The position numbers were made by a program, and so were the translations under genes. A stretch of 64,000 bases of DNA, taken from Tillus elongatus. Its lineage: Eukaryota; Arthropoda; Insecta; Coleoptera; Cleridae. The stretch lies in contig OZ023266.1 in the NCBI GenBank assembly GCA_964006375.1, positions 160,025,292 through 160,089,291 on the forward strand, written 5' to 3'. Each line of letters opens with the position of its first letter. Positions within the stretch are counted from its first letter, which is position 1. Shown here piece after piece: positions 12,920-26,493 of the stretch. The notes beneath the pieces are model-generated. The model did no database searches, was not told the origin of the DNA, and saw nothing but the letters and a program-made list of their open reading frames with translations.

Positions 12920-14806
12920 TAAAGGGTGGCGCTTTGAAAACGAAACAGACCGATTTGCGTCGAGAGAATTTTTTTAAGAAACGCTGAAACACGTCAATTT
13001 TAATATTGAGGGGGACATGTTTTGACGTAAAACTCAACTTTGTCACATCAACTCCTTAAGGGTGGTGATTACAACCCTTATATTTTAAATAAGGAACATG
13101 GGTCGAGTGTTACACCATTTGAAAGCTCGTTCTTTTCTGAATTCAGCACACAAATTTTTTTGGAAATTTTATCAACTCGTTCAAAAATTATTCACAGTTG
13201 AAGATGCAAAAACGCATTTCACTCATTCCGATAAGAAATGTGCTGATAGTCAATGTTTTGTTGGTTTGTAAACAAAAAATTGAACAGAACATCTCTTATC
13301 GGAATGAGAGAAATGCGGCTTATTATTTCAGTTTATCGGTAGGTTTGATAATTGATAGTACTACCGAAAAATAATTTCACAATGGTGTATTCTGTAGAAG
13401 AAAGAGTTAAAATAATTACTCTTTTTTTCAAAAACGATGACTGTGCCAACCGTACCGCAAATTTGTTTAATGAACGACATCTGAACCGACATGTTAATAG
13501 AGAATACATTTTGGAGTTAGTTGCAAAGTTTCGACAAAGTGGTTCAGTAGCCAACAAAAAACGGGATCCTGGACGTGAATTTCCGGTTCGAAATGAGACT
13601 ACTGTGATAGAAGTTTTAGGACACATTGCTGCAGACCCAACGAGCACGACAAAATTGGCCACTGTTTCAAACACCAAACTATTCAGCGAATATTGAAGCA
13701 TCATAAATTTCACCCGTATGAAATTCATCTTGTACAACTGAATGATGATGATTTTGATCGGCGGCTGGAGTTTTGTGAAGTTATGACTGCACGAATAGCT
13801 GATAACGGGAACTTTCTGTTCAATATCTGTTTTTTAGACGGGTGTACGTTTTTATTAAGCTCTACAGTCAATCGTCATAATTGTCGTTATTGGGCAGATA
13901 ATAACCTAAGAAATTTTCACGAAGTTCACACCCAAACTCCACAGAAATTGAATGCCTGGACTGGCATTTTGAGAGACCGTTTCTTCCGACCATTTTTTCT
14001 TGATGGCAATTTGAGTGGCGAAACGAATTTGGAGTTATTAGAAGATATCGTTTACCCTCTACTAATTGACATTGTTGAAAATGATGATCGCTATCAAGAA
14101 AACCAATTAGTGTTTCAACAAGATGGAGCTGCTCCGCATTTATAACAACGGTTTAGGGAGTTTTTGAACAGATAGATTCTAGAGCAATGGATTGGGCGTA
14201 GAGGTGCTATTGAGTGCCCCCCCCCCTAGATCACCGGATTTAACTCCTTTAAACTTCTTTCTATGAGGCCATTTAAAAAGTAGAATTCTCGGAACAGAAC
14301 CGGAGTCTCTGGAAAAATTACGACGACGTATTGTTGAAGAATGCCGTCTAATAACTCAACAAATGCTCCAGAATGTCAGAGCTCGTTTTGAATTTAAACA
14401 CTTACTTAACTGAATAAATATTTTTGAACGTTTGGTTTTGTTTTTAGTTTCTTTTGACGAAAAATTGACTAAGTATTGCATTTCTTATCACATTGAATGA
14501 AATACGTTCTTGCAACTCCAACTGTGAATAATTTTTAAACGAGTTGATAAAACCTCAAAAAAAAATAATTAGTGTGCTGAATTCATAAAAGAAAGAGCTT
14601 TCAAATGATGTAACACTAGACCCATATTCCCCATCTTAAATATAAGGGTTGTTATCACCACCCTTAAGGTGTTGATGTGACAAAGTTGAGTTTTATGTCA
14701 AAACATGTCCCGATCAATATTAAAATTGACGTGTTTCAGCGTTTCTTTAAAAAAAAAATTATCTGGACGAAAACCGTCTGTTTCGTTTTCAATGCGCCAC
14801 CGTATA
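12920..14806 (+). mobile_element. Mariner-like transposon A with TIRs of about 335 bp
   Basis: The ends are inverted repeats (GGGTGGCGCTTTGAAAACG... at left, the imperfect reverse complement at right). The left arm 12920-13255 aligns to the reverse complement of 14466-14806 with scattered mismatches. A TA dinucleotide flanks each end (12918-12919 and 14807-14808), the target duplication of the IS630-Tc1-mariner superfamily. The interior carries a damaged transposase reading left to right. Classic mariners have TIRs near 30 bp, so these are unusually long. Confidence 0.85.
13382..14413 (+). pseudogene. Mariner-like (DD41D-type) transposase, disabled
   Basis: In active elements this nuclear enzyme binds the TIRs and cuts and pastes the element into TA sites. 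The start ATG at 13382 opens an N-terminal helix-turn-helix (MVYSVEERVKIITLF, then FNERHLNRHVNREYILELV). A frameshift near 13690 leads to HHKFHPYEIHLVQLNDDDFDRR and the catalytic region: first Asp in CFLDGCTF, second in QQDGAAPH, and a final block SPDLTPLNFF. The usual last Asp of LTPLD is Asn here. Spacing from the second to the third catalytic position is about 41 residues, the DD41D pattern. Two in-frame stops (near 14142 and 14174) and a 1-bp slip in a C10 run (14217-14226) also disable it. Transposase B at 26.5 kb is a clear relative. Confidence 0.85.
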
Positions 14807-14852
14807 TAAGCCATGATTCATGGAAAGTGTCAGAAAAATAATTTAAAAGTCT

Positions 14853-15510
14853 TGACGCAGCAAGTCCGTTACGATAGTGAATTTTCAGAAATATGTTTTT
14901 AATAGCAATTATGTCTTTTTGTCACGAAAGCAGGAAACCAATTTGATCACCAGTATAACTTATTTAGTAGGAACAATGTACCATAATTCCTCAAAATAAC
15001 TTTATTGTTTGAAAAAGTACAACAATTTTCGAAATGTTCCAAAAAAAATTGGTCCAATTTTCCTGGCCATGGAACTTCTTGAAACTATTTACCCACCTAC
15101 CAAGATATAATTATTTACAAAAAGCTTTTTGACAGAACTTGTAAAAAAAATATTTTCAAACAATTTTTTCACGAAAATCAGAAAACATATTTTTACAATA
15201 ACTTATTAACAATTTATTATTAATTACCAAAATGTCACAAACAGTTTACAAAAAATGATTTCTACGGAAACAAAAAATTGTATACGGGGCCTCGATTTTT
15301 TTTCACTCATAATATAAATTAAAACCTCTCTGAGTACGTCATTTTAATGGGACTCCGCTTAATATTGGGAAAAAGGCCGTGTCATAATTTTATGAGCCGA
15401 TTGAAATAACCCGAAAACGATGAACGCTATCATTTTTGTCTACATACATGCATTTTTATTGGATAGAAAATGCAAAAATGCAATATAAAAAGTGTTCGAT
15501 TTAAAAAAAG
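14853..15510 (-). mobile_element. TA-core right-end remnants
   Basis: GACGCAGCAAGTCCGTTACG at 14856 begins an inverted right-end module that loses similarity by about 15060. About 15061-15430 shows nothing recognisable. About 15440-15505 again resembles right-arm sequence (ATAGAAAATGCAAAAATGCA) and joins the complete short copy that begins at 15511. Confidence 0.5.
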
Positions 15511-16197
<687 letters not shown>

Positions 16198-16261
16198 AGA
16201 AAATTTGTATCACCAACGACTTATGGGTCATCCTGTGATTTTTTACATAATTTTGTAATTT

Positions 16262-16425
16262 GGGTGTGTTGAATAAAAAGGCTCGTTCTTCCAAACAATT
16301 TCTTTATTCATTTTCCCGACGCGTTTCGACCTTTTTAACCGGTCATCCTCAGGGGAATCTCGAATTTTATAAAAGGCTTGTCAGAAAAACTGAGTTTTTC
16401 AGTAGGCTACTCCTGCAAGGGTACA
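16262..16425 (-). repeat. Hammerhead-bearing repeat, copy 1
   Basis: This 160-bp unit recurs at 44063-44210 (same orientation) and 51085-51240 (opposite). In the sense direction it contains GAAAAACTCAGTTTTT, CTGACAAGCC, the hammerhead-like motif, and ATTCAACACACCC at its end. It has no ORF. Such repeats occur at the ends of Penelope-like elements and in small retrotransposed RNAs; no Penelope reverse transcriptase was found in this window. Confidence 0.7.
16313..16359 (-). ncRNA. Hammerhead ribozyme-like motif, copy 1
   Basis: Sense strand (minus): TCCC, then core CTGAGGA, a hairpin GACC-GGTTAAAAA-GGTC, then GAAA, a 3-bp palindromic stem III ACG/CGT, the cleavage triplet GTC, and GGGA pairing back to TCCC as stem I. 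This matches a type I hammerhead with minimal stem III (CUGANGA ... GAAA ... UH). One extra U lies between CTGAGGA and stem II. Cleavage is inferred, not shown. Confidence 0.6.
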
Positions 16426-17126
16426 TTACAGAACACAAAATAAACGGATAAAAATGAGGCGACATAAAGTTAAACCTCAACACTAAGTCAAAAGTTATAA
16501 GATTACAAACTGTCTAACTACACAGCTATCAAAAATTACAAGTACAAAATCATACACTACTACATGCAACAAAATACAAACACAAGTTAAATTGAGCTGT
16601 AAGAAAAGCTATTTTTGTTCTGAAAATCAAACCTACAATGAATATTAATTTAAAAATTCCTAAAAACTTGAAAAGTCTCAAATAATCTACCCCTTATAAG
16701 GTTCTTTTTTATAAGTTAAGCTGAAGGTAATAATCGAAGCAAAGCAGACAGCACAAATACTAGCAAGCCATGCAGCTGAGAAGAAACTTTCAGAGAATCT
16801 CCAACCTATTGACCGAGCAAGAGTGAAAACCGAAGTGAATTATTTTTATATCTCGTTATGAAACATGAGAACGCCAAAATGGCGATATTTTTTACTTACT
16901 TGTCCAATGTTGAACAGGAATAAAAAAAAACTATACAGCTGGATACCCAAGGGACACGCTTCATCTGTTGTAACAGGTTGGACCCACCGAGCCAGAGGTG
17001 TTACTAACCCGTAACTTTAGTGAAAATTAAGAACGAATTTTTGTTTTAATCTGTGGAATTAAAAATGAAACAGACGTCTCTAGTGACGACTGACATGGTC
17101 AGACCAAAACAACACGGCGCAAGATC
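16426..17126. other. Low-repeat DNA, nothing recognised
   Basis: No domain, tRNA or repeat shared within the window was seen. The right end adjoins the perfect-looking foldback at 17127. Confidence 0.4.
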
Positions 17127-17610
<484 letters not shown>

Positions 17611-17964
17611 GTGTCACTAAAAGTGAGAGAAGACGTAATACCAAACTATTGTATGTGTTAACCAAAATCGATTAAATATTACAGACAACGTTTATCTTTT
17701 CATGGCGCAAAAGGTTCAGGAAATACCAGAAAGATTACTTTGAGGATTTTATAATTTTTCTCCTGTAAATGTCAAATTAGCGATTTGAAACGTGACAATC
17801 AGTATAAATGTTGTGGCTTATAAATAGTAAATATTACATAAAATGTATATTCAAATGTTTCCAATGTATGCTACACTTCTCATTTGTTAAAATAACTGCA
17901 AAATCTGCCGTTAAGTACCTTACATATTACAAATAATTAACTTAAGACCATTATCGATTATCTA

Positions 17965-18541
17965 CCTTTTTTTTTTAGTCGAAAACGCCTTATGTTTTTG
18001 CATTTTCCATCGAAATATAATGCATGTTTGTAAGTAAAGAAATTCTGGACGTAGCAAGTGCGATATGGTAGCGAATTTTGATTAAAGGTTTCATATTTGT
18101 AAAGCTCAATTTGCTACTAACCTATAAGGTTGACCAAGAAACGGATTTTTTCGGTTACACTTTAAGTTTACTTTCGGAAATTTTTGTACGTTTTTAAACA
18201 ATAAAGTTATTTCGATAAAACATGGCACATTGTTTTTACTATATATGTTATACTGGTAATCAAATTTGATGCCTGCTTTCTGAAAAAAAAAACACATATT
18301 TGCTTTTAAAACATTTTAATGAAAATTCACTACCATAACGCACTTGCTGCGTCCAGAAATTTTTATAATTTTAATTACAGATTAAGTATATAATTTGAAT
18401 TTTATGTATGCTTTTAGCAGAATTTCTTGTAAAAAATATTTAGCCAAATTTGATGCCTGCTTTCATAAAAAAAACGACATATCTGGCATTAAAAATATTT
18501 TTATGAAAACTCACTACCATAACGTACTTGCTGCGTCCAGA
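17965..18541 (+). mobile_element. TA-core right-end module plus a second right end
   Basis: Distal right-arm sequence (GCATTTTCCATCGAAATATAA) leads to the inverted right-end module about 18042-18356 (GGACGTAGCAAGTGCG ... CGCACTTGCTGCGTCC). A further right end with CGTACTTGCTGCGTCC lies at about 18541, preceded by a repeated AAATTTGATGCCTGCTTTC phrase (near 18260 and 18448). Confidence 0.7.
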
Positions 18542-18982
18542 CTTTTTTATTTACTGATTTTAAAGAAATAAATCATACAATAAATTCCACAACTAACATA
18601 ATCTCACCGCAATTATGTTTGCCATTTATCATATATTTTGTTTCAGAATAATATTGTGGCGTAATTTTACTTCTCTTTATTTCGCAAGAGATTTATTGTT
18701 GCGTGTGATGTATGACAGGCTGAGTAATCACAGAGTAGGCGCGTTCACTCGTTATGCTTTAAGAATGATTTACCTACTAGTCTCCTAGTGTTTAGTGCTG
18801 AATTGTTATGTGACAAATAGCACTGCGAAAATCCACGTAATGATCTAAGAATTCGAGTAATAGATTCTCAGAAGTTTGGAGTGTTGCCGAATCATGGAAA
18901 ACCATGCAAAATATTTGCTATACTGATGTGTAAATAAAGTCGGTCGAAAATATTTTATTAGACTTACAGGATAGCCGTTTTT
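18542..18982. other. AT-rich DNA, nothing recognised
   Basis: No domain or shared repeat was seen between the TA-core end and the start of the LINE-A fragment. Confidence 0.4.
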
Positions 18983-20510
18983 ATGGCAAAAAACTCGTTT
19001 AATAACCGCATCAAAAACAAAGTCCTCTTAAGCTCCAACGGCGGCAAACCCTTCTGGACTCTTGCTAAATCTATTGGGAATAATTTCTACAAGATCACGT
19101 TCCCACCTCTTGTCTCAGGGGATGAAGTTGTTTCCACCGCCCTGGGCAAGGCTGAGCTTTTTGCCTCGTTGTTCGCAGGCAATTCTACTCTCAACCCACC
19201 TCCAAATGTTCAACCACCAACAGTCCCCGATGTCGCACATAAAATGACGGATATCATTTTCAAAACTAAAAAGGTACGAAAGATGATCTCTTCTCTTAAT
19301 ACCAGGAAACCCTCTGGCCTTGACGAGATCACAGCAATTGTTCGCAAAAAATGCCCACTAGAACTTGCTCCTGTCCTGACTCGTCTGTTTCAGATATCTT
19401 ACAATAGAGGAATATTCCCTAGTAACTGGAAAACTGCTCGAATACAACCGGTCCCCAAGCAAGGATCCAAAGCGCTTCCTAGCAACTAGATGCCTATTTC
19501 TCTCCCTTCAGTCGTCTCAAAAGTGAGGGAAAAGTATATACACCGAATAATTAAAATTTCTTAAAAAACACAGTCTAATCCACGACATGCAGTATGGATT
19601 CCATCAGCGCAGATCGAGTGCCGACGTCCTTTCCTTTGTCACCCATTCTTGGAACAAGTCTATAGAACTACACGGTGAATCATAGATTGTCGCTCTAGAC
19701 ATATCCAAAGCATTCGACCAAGTCTGGCACGCAGCTCTGCTTAATACACCTCCGGCCTATGGTTTCCCACGAAAACTCTGTACCTGGACAGCAAATTTCC
19801 TCTCCAACCGAAGCATTTCTGTTGTCGTGAATGGCCATTCCTCTAAACTGTATCCAATTAATGCAGGAGTTCCTCAAAATTCAGCTTTAGCCCCTACTTT
19901 GTTTCTCCTCCACATCAATGACCTCCTATCTGGCACATCCAACCCAGTTCACAGTTACGCGGACGACAGCACCTTTCACTCAAATATACAATATTCTAAG
20001 CTTGTCTCTTTAGCACAATTAGATGAGGATCGCAGACTCATGGAGGGTTCTGTCTCCGTGGATCTCCAAAAAATATTTGACTGGGGAAGTAGAAATCTTG
20101 TACAATTCAACCCCACCAAATCTCAGTCTTGCTTTCTTTCTCATAAGAGATACACAAGCCCTAGACCCATCACAATGAACAACCAAGTTATTCAAAGTAA
20201 TGAGTCCTTTTTACTTGTTGGCATTTCTGTGGATCTAAATCTCAATTGGCAACAACATGTCACATCAATTGCAGAAGCGGCTGCTAAGAAATTAGGTTTC
20301 CTCTTCCGGGCTCTCAAAAACTTTTCACCAGCTAATCTCTACACCTTATATACTTCACAAATAAGGCCAAACCTCGAATACTGCTCTCACATCTGGGGTG
20401 CAGCTGCCTGCCCCCCCTTTTCCCTTTCCAATAAGTCTTTAACCAAAGTATGTAAAACTGTCGAGAACAGCCAGCTAAATAACGAGAAGCGCGATACGCC
20501 AATATGAGGT
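18983..20510 (+). pseudogene. LINE-A copy 1, 5'-truncated reverse transcriptase
   Basis: The segment matches LINE-A at 44-47 kb from about residue 378 onward. It has the linker (KNSFNNRIKNKVLLSSNGGK), the finger region (LNTRKPSGLDEI), motif A (IVALDISKAFDQVWHA, about 19687-19735), motif B as GVPQNSALAPTLFLLHINDL (the usual GVPQGS has Asn), and YADDSTF (about 19956). Then come the thumb and IWGAAA. The endonuclease is absent, at least two frameshifts or stops lie between 19488 and 19830, and the copy departs from LINE-A after 20405. Motif changes and breaks make it non-functional. The 5' truncation is typical of target-primed reverse transcription. Confidence 0.9.
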
Positions 20511-20930
20511 GAGATAAAGTTAAACATTCTTGTTATATTCTCGCTCGCTTTTTTGGTAAAATAATTAAAAAATTATATCTCCGTAAATAACAAAGTAAGG
20601 GCAATCAAATTTTGTACACTGGTTTCTGCCGCAAATTGTATCTTGTGTACCAAAATCCAGATCTCTATATTAAAAGACAAAAAGTTATAGGTAAATTAAT
20701 TTTTAATTAATTATATTTGATTCAAGAAAGTTAAAACGTCTAAATTGAGTACGAATGGGAGTGAAAAATACTAAAATAAATTACTAACAAGCTCCTAGAT
20801 ATGTGTCTAAGTCATTATTTTCCTTGATTTCGTTATAAAATGAGCAAAAAATCTATTGTAAATCAAAATGGTTTTGTGTAAATTTTAAAACATTAAACCA
20901 ATGTATTACGGGATATAGCTGCTAGTAGAC
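20511..20930 (+). mobile_element. TA-core right-arm fragment and flank
   Basis: About 20565-20700 matches mid right arm (ATATCTCCGTAAATAACAAA, GTAAGGGCAATCAAATTTTG). Core and ends are missing. The rest to 20930 is AT-rich with nothing recognised. Confidence 0.55.
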
Positions 20931-20934
20931 ACAC

Positions 20935-21030
20935 GTAGAGCATAGCTCAGTGGCTTAAGTCGCTCTACATCGGATAATCAAATTCAATTGATTTCTGCAT
21001 GACGAATTCGAATCCTAGTTAGTGGCTTTA
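20935..21030 (+). repeat. tRNA-like (SINE head) sequence
   Basis: An A-box-like TAGCTCAGTGGC (about 20945) and a B-box-like ATTCGAATCC (about 21006) are about 60 bp apart, followed by a T-rich stretch. A 7-bp acceptor-like pairing GTAGAGC/GCTTTAC can be drawn, but the T-arm stem does not pair. A tRNA-derived SINE or tRNA pseudogene is therefore more likely than a working tRNA. Confidence 0.4.
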
Positions 21031-21273
21031 CTTTTTTCAATTATTTTTTTTAGTCTCATTTCACTTTACCGTTATCTAATCAGATTGTTCGGATGAATTT
21101 TTTAGCGAGTTTTTGTATAAAAGATGATTAGACAAAGAGGAGATGAAAGTTTCAAAATTTAATTCAATTTGAATAGCATATCTGGTTGCTTGTTCTTGCC
21201 CTAACTTAGTGAAATCGTTCCATATTTAATACAATCGTACACTTTTCCCGTGTCTTCAGAAGTGCTTGTTTCA

Positions 21274-21391
21274 GTGAATTTTCTTAAAAAAAAATTCACT
21301 AACGAGGAGATCCCGACTTTTGAATTTAAAAAAAAATTCTTCAAATGAGCGCGAACTAGGCCCCCTAGAACCCATATCTAGGGTCAGTTTC

Positions 21392-21476
<85 letters not shown>

Positions 21477-21770
21477 GAACAATTTACCAAAATTTAGGTC
21501 TGTAAGTTTAAAGTCAAAAAATTAGAGGCATTTAAAAAAGATATTGGGTTTTTCTCAAAACGTAAAAAGTCACGATTTGAAACGTCAAAATTGGCAACAT
21601 ATGGGCAAAGAACCTGAAAGAAATACGGATTATGTAAAGAGTGTTCTGCAAACCTTTAAGTTTAAGCTTAAACCATCATTGCCCTTTATTTTAATAAAAT
21701 ATTTCCAGAAAATTTATTTCAAATGACACTTTCTCTGATGCTTTGGAAGTAGTGTTAGTTAAATACATGG
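21274..21770 (+). mobile_element. TA-core element, nearly to the distal right arm
   Basis: The left-end hairpin TCAGTGAATTTTCTT..AAATTCACTAACGAGGAG, the left arm (GAGCGCGAACTAGGCCCCC), and (TA)n (about 21393-21471) are present. The right arm has an internal deletion: it resumes at AAATTTAGGTCTGTAAG and continues to ACTTTCTCTGATGC near 21740. It runs directly into the next copy. Confidence 0.7.
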
Positions 21771-21789
21771 TTTAACGGTCTATAATTTT

Positions 21790-21909
21790 TAGCTAATTTT
21801 CGTCGGAAAAATTCGTTAATGAGGAGACCGCGGATTTTGAATTCTAAAAACACTTCTTCAAATGAGCGCAAACTAGGCCCCCTAGAATCCATATCCGGGT
21901 TTACAATCT

Positions 21910-21989
<80 letters not shown>

Positions 21990-22520
21990 TGTGACGCATT
22001 TCTACGATAAAGCTCAATATAATTGTTATTATGCAAGATACGAGAAAAATTGTATACGTTACCTATAGGGTGTTTTGAGCTGCATCTTATAAAGTTATTT
22101 TGACAACCACAGGATGGCCCATAAGTCGTTAGTGATACCTACATTTTTTGAACATTCCTTATTGCATTTTTGCATTTTTCATCGAGATATGATGCATGTT
22201 TGTGAAAAAAATCGAGACGCAGTAAGTGCGTTTTAGTAGCGAATTTTCATTAAACGCTTCAAATGTCAGTGACGCAATGTGCTATTAACCTAAGGTTCGT
22301 CAGCTAGGAAACGAGTTTTCTCGGAAATGTTTTAAGTTTATTTACGGAACATTTTGGTACATTTTCAAACAAGTTATGTTGGTAAAATATGGTACATTGT
22401 TCCTACTATATAGGTTATACCGGTGACCATTTTGATTCCTGCTTGCATTAAAGAGACATATTTTCTATTAAAAACATTTTAAGAAAATTCACTTTCATAA
22501 CGCACTTGCTGCGTCCAGAC
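21790..22520 (+). mobile_element. TA-core element with shortened arm and right-end module
   Basis: Left arm about 21790-21912 (GAGGAGACCGCGGATTTTG, GAGCGCAAACTAGGCC), (TA)n about 21914-21986, a right arm cut to its distal part (GTGTGACGCATTTCTACG, GGATGGCCCATAAGTCG), and the inverted module 22209-22520 ending CGCACTTGCTGCGTCC. Its arm matches that of 7540-8212. Confidence 0.75.
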
Positions 22521-23440
22521 TTTTTAATACTTTTCTTGTTTCATTCAGTTTTATTATATCTTAGGCCACATCCCAGTCAATTTGTTTCAACTTTTAAACA
22601 AATATAAAGCTGAGCCGTTAGATCTCTAAAATAAACAAAACAAAAAAGACGCCTGTATTTAGCTTTTATATTTAGAGCTTCAAGTTCAGATTACCCAGTT
22701 TACCGGGCGTCTAGAAGGAAAACACGAAGACAAAATTAAAACAGGAATAAAATTATCTGATGTTAAAACGTAACAATCTAATTTGTCCATGGGCCTCGCT
22801 GAACGTTTCTGCGATGTATAGCTTTTAACTCGTGCCTAATTTCGTTGCAAATGGTCCATTACAGTCAGAGTGATATATAGTTTAAATTCTTTAGAAAGCC
22901 AGATACTTTTAGACAAACGCAATCTTGCTATTAGCATCTTGAGTTTACAATTTAATAGGATGTTTTCTTTGAGATTCAATTAGGAGACAATACTTTATAT
23001 CTCCCCAGGAAAGAGTCAACGTGAGTTAGACTACTTTAAGATGATTGCTTTAGCTAGTTAATTTTTAGATATATGCATTAATAGATTTTCAGAACAAAAA
23101 TTCTGTGCAACTTTACAGTTCAGGAAATGGTTTTTCTTCATTTGATATACTATGAACTATGCGCCAAAATTTCCCAGCCTGAACGGCGTAGACTACCAAT
23201 TAAGTTTACTTTTTCAATATAGCCCCCCTAACACCAATGGACTTATTGTATCGTTTCAGGAACAATTCGATACCAATAGCAGAATCACCCCAAAAGTTAC
23301 AAAAATAATAACAGAGTTACAGGCTATATATGTATTTCGACAACAAAGTGGACTTCTTCATTAGCTGTTGCTAAACTAACGGTATGGCCAAAACTATTCT
23401 ATTTTAATACCTAAACTATACACTAAAAATGATGTAAGCC
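22521..23440. other. Low-repeat DNA with one dispersed repeat
   Basis: Mostly nothing was recognised. About 23268-23385 resembles 29420-29530: both carry AGAATCACCCCAAAA, ACAAAAATAATAA and a TTTCGACA hairpin ending in CTTCTTCAT / TCTTCATCAG. Confidence 0.5.
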
Positions 23441-23451
23441 ACATGATGCAA

Positions 23452-23580
23452 TCCCAGATATCGGTTGATGCAATACCAGATGATGAAATACCGGATGATG
23501 CAATCTCAGATGCCTCAGTACCAGATGATGTAACACCTGATGACGTAACACCAGAAGACGTAATTCAAGGACTCTTGTTG
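23452..23580 (+). repeat. 15-bp minisatellite, open frame of acidic pentapeptides
   Basis: About eight 15-bp units of the type GATGATGTAACACCT or GATGCAATACCA.. follow one another. They keep one open frame (ORF 23443-23745, 100 codons) that reads as pentapeptide variants of P-D-D-V-T (IPDDE, IPDDA, VPDDV, TPDDV, TPEDV). The frame has no recognised domain outside the repeat, and expression is unproven. No gene is called. Confidence 0.65.
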
Positions 23581-24030
23581 TGTCAGTGGATGCGCCCAAC
23601 TGATCGTTTCGATGTTGAAAGCAACCATGGATTATTTCATGCTATTTTAATAAGCGCTGAATTGACCGGACCCATTTCTAAATTCATCAAATTCTGTGGA
23701 TTCACCCTGCAAATTTACAAACTTTCCAATGCAGCTAACTTGTGATAACCTTCGACAACTTAAGATTGCTATCGCCTACCTTATGTCCCAAACCAATCTT
23801 ATGTTGGGCAACGCTAGATTTTTTTGCTCTATTGAATCTAAAATTAGCTATGTGCTCTTTCAATCTTGTTGTTATTGATCTCCGCGTTTACCCAATATGG
23901 GTTTTCTCGCAATAATTACAGGATATTTCATAAATGACCGATTTTTGTCGGAAGTCAATATTATCCTTTGGCCCACCCAAAAGGGTCTTCAAATTATAAC
24001 TTTATAAACAGCTCTCAAGTCGTTGTTTTT
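23581..24030. other. AT-rich DNA, nothing recognised
   Basis: The tail of the minisatellite frame ends at 23745. No domain or repeat was seen beyond that. Confidence 0.4.
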
Positions 24031-24156
24031 AGTAAATCTTCTTTAAAAAATTCACTAATGAGGCGATCCCTACTTTTTAATGTTGAAAAAATTTCTTCAA
24101 ATGAGCGCAAACTAGGACCCCTAAAACCCATACACAGGGTCAGTTTCAAAGTTTCA

Positions 24157-24225
<69 letters not shown>
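24031..24225 (+). mobile_element. TA-core element, left arm and core only
   Basis: The left end (TTTTTAGTAAATCTTC..AATTCACTAATGAGGCGATC), the arm with GAGCGCAAACTAGGACCCC, and (TA)n (about 24161-24222) are present. The core ends into ACAGTGCGCGCCAAATG, unrelated to the right arm. 24226-24573 shows nothing else. Confidence 0.7.
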
Positions 24226-24226
<1 letters not shown>

Positions 24227-24573
24227 TGCGCGCCAAATGTATGGACCGGGACTTATAAAATCTAAAGTAAGCAGCCAAAAAAATTGAAATTTGATATGCA
24301 CATATTGGACGTATTTTCGCATATTATGACGTAATTTCCAAGTATTTACCCCTTTTATTACAGAATATACAGGACCTACACATTTTCTTTTAAATAGTAA
24401 CAGGGCCAGTAATTGTTAATTTCTGAAAGTACGATCTTTTCTGATTCTAAAAATGTATCACAAGATGGGGGTTGCATAAGAAAAAATTGCAGAAAAAAAT
24501 AGAATGTGAAGTAAGACACGAATACGAACTGCTAGATTCGTCCTAATAAATTCCAACCTTATCAGCTTGTACT

Positions 24574-26203
<1,630 letters not shown>

Positions 26204-26493
26204 GAGTTTTTTGTTCATTGTCCCGTTTTTTGTCTTTTATACCAGTAAAGAAATGAAATGTAAAGTAACACACGAATACGAACTGGTCTTAATAAATTAG
26301 AAGCTTATCAGCTGGTACAATGTTCCGTTTTTTTGTCTGAAGATGGTTTATAAATGATATTTTTTTACCTTAATAAGATAACAAAAGTTGTAACTTACTG
26401 TCACAGTCAAGTTGACAACGAGTGCTTCCGACTTTATTGGTCAAGTAATATTTAAGTGTTTCTGAAGTAGTTTTTCAATTTGTCGTATCAGAT

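Noticed and set aside
20935..21030. Functional tRNA gene
   Set aside because: A and B boxes are present, but the T stem does not pair and the region is too long between boxes and acceptor.
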